From contig NC_091156.1 in the NCBI RefSeq assembly GCF_040958095.1, positions 23,801,729 through 23,865,728 of the forward strand: 64,000 nt of DNA, in the 5' to 3' direction. Numbering within the stretch: position 1 is the first letter of the stretch; every line of letters begins with the position of its first letter. The translations under genes and the position numbers were made by a program. The notes beneath the pieces were generated by a model, which ran no database searches, was not told where the DNA came from, and saw nothing but the letters and a program-made list of their open reading frames with translations. Source of the DNA: Procambarus clarkii. Taxonomy: Eukaryota > Arthropoda > Malacostraca > Decapoda > Cambaridae. Below are positions 58,511 to 64,000 of the stretch, piece after piece.

Positions 58511-58860
58511 GCACCGCCGTGGCGCTCTGACCGGACCCCCCTTCCTTCGTGACGTCATATTCGCCACGGGAGGTTTTCATTGGCTCCCTGGGCCACGTCG
58601 CTGTCGGTGACCAATCTGGTGCCACTGACGTCACACAGTTTTATCGGCAAAACAGAAGAGCAAGCGCCATATTGGCTTCCTAAAGGGCCTAAACCACAGG
58701 CCAAAATACTCTTCTTTTACAAATTTCTTGGCAATCCGAGAACACTACATTCTCCCACATATATCAAACTGATGCCTGAGACGTAGAGAACGCTCGGGTA
58801 AAGTGGACATGACTCTTACAGCAGGCGTGGGAGAAATATAAGGGGGGGAACACCGTCACA

Positions 58861-60448
58861 CCATCCATTTCGTGGAAAGGGGAACAAACGCGACAGGTTG
58901 TCGGCCAAGACGTTGGACACTCCCCACACGTGAACAGCCGGGAGAGCTAAACCCCAAGAACTCAGCAGACGAGTTACCCGAAGCGACCAGCGCCAAAGAG
59001 CCAAGGACCGCATACAACCCCCCCCCCCCCTCCAGTTCAGGCAATGAACCACAAGGGAGCAGTCCAAATGGAGCCAGATCATTGATCCACGGGCGACCGG
59101 AACCCTCCGAAGAACAAACCACTTCCCCCGCGAACTCACGCACCGTGCTGTGGGCTCGACGGAAGGACAGACCCCACCGTCTCTGGCGGGCCTGGTGAGC
59201 ACTGGTCACAAAGCCCCAGCCAAGAGACAACACGTCCGTGAACACATCGAGTGAGAGCTAGGGCAGGCGCCAAGGCTGCAAACCCCGAAAAACCGAACAG
59301 GAAGCCAGCGACGCAGCAGCTGAGGTAAGGCCCCCTGGGGACCAATCCCAGTGATCGTGAGAGAGGTGGAAGGGACGTCCTCGAAGGAACCAGAACAGCC
59401 GACGAAGGCAAACCCAACAAAGTGGGTAGACCCTCATCGCGAAGTTTGGGCTCCCACACAGACCCTCGAGCAACAGCTTGGTGACCTGGGAGCCCCCAGA
59501 AACAGGCGCATGCGGAACTGCAGCCGTAGGAGAGACTCCAGAGGAAGAGACAAGGAAGCAGTCCAAGAATCCCACACAAGACCCAGCCAGGTCCGAACCT
59601 AGGAGGGAACGAAATGGGACTTCCTCCAGTTCACCAAGAACCCGAACCCGGCGAGCTGGGAAAGAACCAAGCCCCTGGCTAGCAGACAAGAGGACCGGCT
59701 GGGAGCCCAAACCAGCCAGTCGTCAAGGTAGGCCAACACGTGAACACCTAAGAGACGCAGGCGAGCCACAACGACTCGGGTATGGAGTGTGAACACGCAA
59801 GGTACCAGGTTCAACCCGAACGGGAGACAACGAAAGCGGTAACCCTGACACCCCACAACAAAACCGAGCCAGTCCCTGAACCTCAGATGAATCAGGACAT
59901 GCCAATAAGCGTCCTGAAGGTTCAGGGACACCATCCAAGAGCCTGGCGCCAACAGGAGCCGAACCTGGGACAGCATAGTCATCCGAAAGGGGGGGCAATG
60001 AACCAAGGGGTTCAGACGGGACCAGTCCAGAATGAACCTCAGGTTCGCACAGTCCTGTTTCGGCACTGGGAACAGACAGGAAACCCATTTGAGGGGTGAC
60101 GTCTTTTCGACGACGCCCAAGTGCACCCACTCCAAGACGACTCGACAGAGCACAGGGGGAGAGGCCTGCCCCACCAGCCCCAAACCAACCCGAAGAAGGA
60201 GGGGCCATCCAACGTCACCGCAGGCCAAGAAACAACCCGAAATGCCCACAAATCGTGGGATAATCCTCCCCCCTAACGCCCTGTCAATGGGGCGAACCGC
60301 GAATGGGCCGGTGCCCCTTACGAGACTCAGAGCCTCGCACAGAGCAAACAGTGCGCCGACCAGACGAAGGCAACGGTCAACTATACCCCCCCTAGGACCG
60401 TTTTCACCACCCGGCAATAAGTACCCCCCCCTCATAAAGTTGAACAAA
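58861..60448 (-). mobile_element. DIRS copy F/G, inner piece (RT, RNase H start)
   Basis: Minus-strand continuation of 54863-56331. RNase H start at about 58870-59280 and RT at about 59600-60300 (FPVPKQDCANLRFI, SLNLQDAYWHV, LAYLDDWLVW). It is 5'-truncated at about 60448, before any gag region. Broken fossil; the RT stretch is one of the better preserved in the window. Confidence 0.85.
59599..60447 (-). pseudogene. Reverse transcriptase region of DIRS F/G
   Basis: A 282-residue open stretch covering the RT fingers and palm: KWVSCLFPVPKQDCANLRFI, WMVSLNLQDAYWHV, RCLPFGLNLVPCVF, LAYLDDWLVWAPS. Same subfamily as copies A, B and D. Confidence 0.85.
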
Positions 60449-60652
60449 TATTCATATATAATATTATAAATATACTGTATTCATATTATATATACATAAA
60501 TATACTGTATTCATATTATATATACATAAATATAATACTATAAATATATTCATATAATATTCAAATAAATAGTAAAATTACTAAAGTCAACAAGAGATAA
60601 ATCGACAATAAATCACAAATAAGGGAACAACTTCTACACCACAAATCCAACA
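60449..60652. repeat. AT-rich spacer with 31-bp tandem repeat
   Basis: A unit containing ATACTGTATTCATATTATAT is repeated about twice at 60470-60535. No gene. Confidence 0.65.
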
Positions 60653-61021
60653 TGGAAACGTGTGGAGGCTGTTTTAAGCCACATCGGAAGTGTTGTAGGG
60701 ATTGAATGTAACATTTGTAGTGTAAGATTTCACCCGAGTTGTACAGGATTATCTACACAATATGCAAACAGACAAGGTACCTACTGGACCTGTCACAATG
60801 ATAGATTGATATGGGAAAACATCACACAACTAATGAATGACATTCCTGAAGTACACAGGCTACAATTCACTCAAAAGCTACCAGAAATACATGCAGAGTA
60901 TATAAAATCAGCAATAAACACTGAACACAACCCAGGGACTGAGAGTTTAGGGAGCCAAATTAACAATGTAGAAGGACACTGTGTTGAGGTACACGAAAAT
61001 GAAGGCAATACTGAAGAGTAA
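60653..61021 (+). pseudogene. LINE ORF1, PHD-like finger part
   Basis: 60653-60690 encodes METCGGCFKPHRKC in one frame. 60662-61021 continues in another as GIECNICSVRFHPSCTGLS ... YWTCHND, together the Cys4-His-Cys3 spacing of a PHD finger. A frame change lies at about 60690-60705. Such fingers occur in ORF1 of CR1-like LINEs. Confidence 0.6.
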
Positions 61022-61535
61022 ACTGGTAATAGGAGTAAGGAGAGAAACAATGAGAAGGACGAGAACACAAATGAGAAAGACGAAAGCAACGAAGAGAAAG
61101 ATAAGGGCAATACCGAGAAAGAATGCGGAAATGAGAAAGTTGGAACAAATAATAGAGGTAGCCAAGTCGTGCACGGGTACAAATAATAAGAATACAAGCA
61201 CAGATGAAAATATTTACAGGTATTATGCAACAGGACAGTGCAGATATGGGCCCAGAGGCACGGAATGCACATTCATACACCCACGGAAATGCCGAAACAT
61301 GTTATGGAAAGGCAGATGTTGTTTTGGAACAGATTGTAGATATTTCCACAAGTTATGCAAACTCTCAGTGAATGAGAGGAAATGCTATGATATCCATTGC
61401 CCTGATTTCCACATGAGAGGTATACAGTGCTATATGAGAGAGGAAGTCCAATATAATAGAACGGGAAATTTTTTAGAGGCAAGCAGAATCAGAGGGAGGA
61501 ACAGACAGGCAGAAACGTTGCAGGAGTACGGATGA
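60981..61535 (+). CDS. LINE ORF1, CCCH zinc-finger part
   Basis: 184 residues. A Lys/Arg-rich stretch (residues 1-55) precedes a tandem CCCH region: YYATGQCRYGPRGTECTFIH, KCRNMLWKGRCCFGTDCRYF and KCYDIHCPDFH. C-x-C-x-H arrays bind RNA, fitting an ORF1 that coats LINE transcripts. Overlaps the end of the PHD frame. Confidence 0.65.
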   Translation: MLRYTKMKAILKSKLVIGVRRETMRRTRTQMRKTKATKRKIRAIPRKNAEMRKLEQIIEVAKSCTGTNNKNTSTDENIYRYYATGQCRYGPRGTECTFIHPRKCRNMLWKGRCCFGTDCRYFHKLCKLSVNERKCYDIHCPDFHMRGIQCYMREEVQYNRTGNFLEASRIRGRNRQAETLQEYG

Positions 61536-61637
61536 GGAAGGGGAAATGCCCAAGACTGGATTACGTTTTATCATCAAGCCCACACATACTACACCCCCCA
61601 ACTACACAGAGACAACCACATTCTCAGTGAATGAGAG

Positions 61638-62997
61638 GTGCATGAATGTTGGGTTGACTGCATCTATCTGGACCTAAAAAAGGCTTTCGACAGAGTTCCA
61701 CATAAGAGGTTGTTCTGGAAACTGGAAAATATTGGAGGGGTAACAGGTAAGCTTCTAGCATGGATGAAAAATTTTCTGACTGATAGAAAAATGAGGGCAG
61801 TGATCAGAGGCAATGTATTGGACTGGAGAAATGTCACAAGTGGAGTACCACAGGGTTCAGTTCTTGCACCGGTGATGTTTATTGTCTACATAAATGACCT
61901 ATCAGTTGGTATACAGAATTATATGAACATGTTGCTGATGATGCTAAGATAATAGGAAGGATACGAAACTTAGATGATTGTCATGCCCTTCAAGATGACC
62001 TGGACAAAATAAGTATTTGGAGCACCACTTGGCAAATGGAATTTAATGTTAATAAATGCCATGTTATGGAATGTGGAATAGGAGACCATAGACCCCACGC
62101 AACCACGTATTATGTGAGAAATCTTTAAAGAATTCTGATAAAATAAGAGATCTAGGGTGGTTCTAGATAGAAATCTATCACCTGAGGACCACATAAAGAA
62201 TATTATGCGAGGAGCCTATGCCACGCTTTCTAGCTTCAGAATTGCTTTTAAATACATGGATGGCGATATACTAAAGAAATTGTTCACGACTTTTGTTAGG
62301 CCAAAGCTAGAATATGCAGCGGCTATGCGGTGCCCATATCTTAAGAATCACATCAACAAACTGGAAAAGGTGCAAAGACACGCTACTGACTCCCAGAACT
62401 GAAGGGCAAGAGCTACGAGGAGAGGTTAGAGGCATTAAATATGCCAAAACTAGAAGACAGAAGAAAAAGAGGTGATATGATCACTACATACAAAATAGTA
62501 ACAGGAATTGATAAAATCGATTGGGAAGATTTCCTGAGACCTGGAACTTTAAGAACAAGAGGTCATAGATTTAAACTAGCTAAACACAGATGCCGAAGAA
62601 ATATAAGAAAATTAACTTTCGCAAACAGAGTGGTAGATGGTTGGAACTAGTTAGGTGAGAAGGTCCTAATCTACACAGTAAAATAACAACGTACTGGAGT
62701 GAACGATATGGAAGAAAATGTAGAATAGAACCAGTGAAGAGCAGAGGTGCCATAGGCACAATCAGAGAACACTGTATAAACATCAGAGGTCCGCGGTTGT
62801 TCAACGTCCTCCCAGCAACACATATTGCCGGAACAACCGTGGACATTTTCAAAAGGAAACTAGATTTATTCCTCCAAGGAGTGCCGGACCAGCCGGGCTG
62901 TGATGGGTATGTGGGCCTGCGGGCCGCTCCAAGCAACAGCCTAGTGGACCAAACTCTCACAAGTCAAGCCTGGCCTCGGGCCGGGCTTGGGGAGTAG
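61638..62997 (+). pseudogene. LINE RT, C-terminal half (several frames)
   Basis: DCIYLDLKKAFDRVPHKRLF and GVPQGSVLAPVMFIVYINDL are RT palm motifs. The frame then shifts near 61925, at the point where the ADD box is expected. Later frames carry VVLDRNLSPEDHIKNI, YKIVTGIDKIDWEDFL, RNIRKLTFANRVVDGWN and LFNVLPATHIAGTTVDIF, the CR1/Jockey-type C-terminus. At least three frame changes. Confidence 0.75.
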
Positions 62998-63160
62998 AAG
63001 AACTCCCAGAACCCCATCAACCAGGTAATCAACCAACCAGGTAAGGTGGTGGAGGCCAAGACCGTCAGTAGTTTCAAAGCGTTATATGACAAAGAGTGCT
63101 GGGAAGACGGGACACCACGAGCGTAGCTCTCATCCTGTAATTACACTTAGGTAATTACTC

Positions 63161-64000
63161 CACAGTACCAACTCCAAAACTGGACACACCATTGCATGAT
63201 CAACACACAGGTCACACAGGTCAGGGTAGAGAGGTGGAGAACTACCAAAACCTTCCAGAAGTGACACACAATATGGACAATTACTCATATTTGCAAACAT
63301 TCAAGGTCTAAAGTCAAGAAATAAAGTTAAGGTCATAATTGACCTCCTATTAGAGTCAAACTCAATATTTGGGGCATTCACGAAACTCATTTGAAAGATT
63401 ACATAGATAGTGAAATCTGGATTCCAAATTATAATTTATATAGATGTGATAGAGAAAATAGGTCAAAAGTAGGAGTAGGTCTGTATATTAAAGAGGACCT
63501 GGTATGCACAGAGCTACTAAACTCAACTAATGAGGTGATAGAGGTACTTGGAATTAAGGTAGAAAAAATAAATCTAATTATTATTCTAATATATAAACTG
63601 CCAGATACAACGGTTGAGGAATTCACAGAGCAGATGCACAAAATAAAGAACATCCTTGATAATCTAGCAAACTCAGCTCCAGATATTATCTTCCTTGGAG
63701 ATTTCAATTTACCAAGTCTAAGATGGAGAATGGCAAACACAAATATCATAGCAGGGAGCGACCCGGGAAATAACCAACCACAGGTCAGAGAACTTTTAAG
63801 ATTCTGTGACAAATTTCCACTCGATCAACAGATCACAGAACCAACTAGGAACGAAAACACACTAGACTTGTTATTCTCAAACAATGATGAACTAATCAGA
63901 CATATTACAATCTCAGATACTACATACTCAGACCATAAGCTCATTGAAGTGCAAACTAGCATAAATAACAGAAGTAGGTCTAAGAGACCAGACAAGCAAG
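63161..64000 (+). mobile_element. Second LINE copy: endonuclease region, runs off the window
   Basis: From about 63300 the + strand encodes an endonuclease: NIQGLKSRNKVKVIIDLLLE, GVGLYIKEDLVCTELLNS, DIIFLGDFNLPSLRW (Asp/Asn pair), NTLDLLFSNND and TYSDHKLIEVQ (catalytic His). The catalytic Glu region near 63375-63395 is disturbed by a TGA and a frame change (GAFTKLI* against the expected IHETHL). The RT would follow beyond 64000. Confidence 0.75.

Larger units (their letters stand above)
56332..58860 (-). mobile_element. 2.5-kb LTR-like insertion (probable solo LTR) in DIRS F/G
   Basis: Begins TGTCGGGG and ends CCGTCACA (TG...CA). It is flanked by CCAT (56328-56331 and 58861-58864) exactly where the DIRS sequence is interrupted. 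No gag or pol inside. It has a (TA)n tract, an internal duplicated block, and TGTGACGGTGTT at the minus-strand start. A very long solo LTR fits best; a non-coding element of another kind is possible. Confidence 0.6.
60653..63160 (+). mobile_element. LINE with PHD/CCCH ORF1 and partial RT
   Basis: Plus-strand non-LTR element: ORF1 with PHD-like and CCCH fingers (60653-61535), then the second half of an RT (61638-62997), then a 3' tail (about 63000-63160) ending TAATTACACTTAGGTAATTAC. The endonuclease and RT fingers are absent, so the copy is internally deleted. Several frame changes. Confidence 0.75.

Overview
The window is eukaryotic, repeat-dense DNA. I see tRNA-derived SINEs, several LINE families, DIRS, Gypsy and BEL/Pao fossils, a hAT-type MITE, long (TA)n tracts, a perfect satellite array and one spliced gene. 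The repeat types (DIRS with a tyrosine recombinase, LINEs whose ORF1 carries PHD and CCCH fingers, SINEs reading 'CCGTAGGATTAAGGAC...CCCGAAACGCT') look to me like a decapod crustacean, perhaps a crayfish. That is an inference from familiarity, not a database result.

Layout. 1-20 kb: a cluster of decayed DIRS retroelements on the + strand. The first is split by a young Gypsy-type LTR element (141-6293, minus strand, TSD CCGTT) that keeps gag and protease but has no recognisable RT or integrase. 20-25.5 kb: a SINE with an 11-bp TSD, a minus-strand LINE, a tRNA-headed SINE sharing the LINE's 3' tail, and a plus-strand 3' end of the same LINE. 25.6-39.5 kb: a KDZ (Kyakuja-Dileera-Zisupton) transposase-like gene in 17 supported exons (a possible 18th at 20.83 kb), all phase-compatible, with two in-frame stops. 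Its largest intron (30.05-36.63 kb) holds (TA)n tracts, an inverted tRNA-like pair, and about 20 identical 260-bp tRNA-like satellite units with an inverted arm. 39.5-52.8 kb: a SINE inserted at the gene's stop codon, dispersed repeats, then a 5'-truncated BEL/Pao element split by a nearly full-length Tx1-like LINE (41848-47776, 15-bp TSD). 52.8-60.45 kb: minus-strand DIRS fossils, a 280-bp hAT-like MITE, and one DIRS copy split by a 2.5-kb LTR-like insertion (56332-58860). 60.45-64 kb: a LINE with PHD/CCCH ORF1 and partial RT, followed by the endonuclease part of a related copy that runs off the window.

How it fits together. There is no operon-like system. The only candidate host or domesticated gene is the KDZ gene, and mobile elements have shaped its structure: a LINE tail lies at the acceptor of its first solid exon, a satellite fills one intron, and a SINE duplicated its stop codon. 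Everything else is layered transposition whose order can be read from TSDs and nesting.
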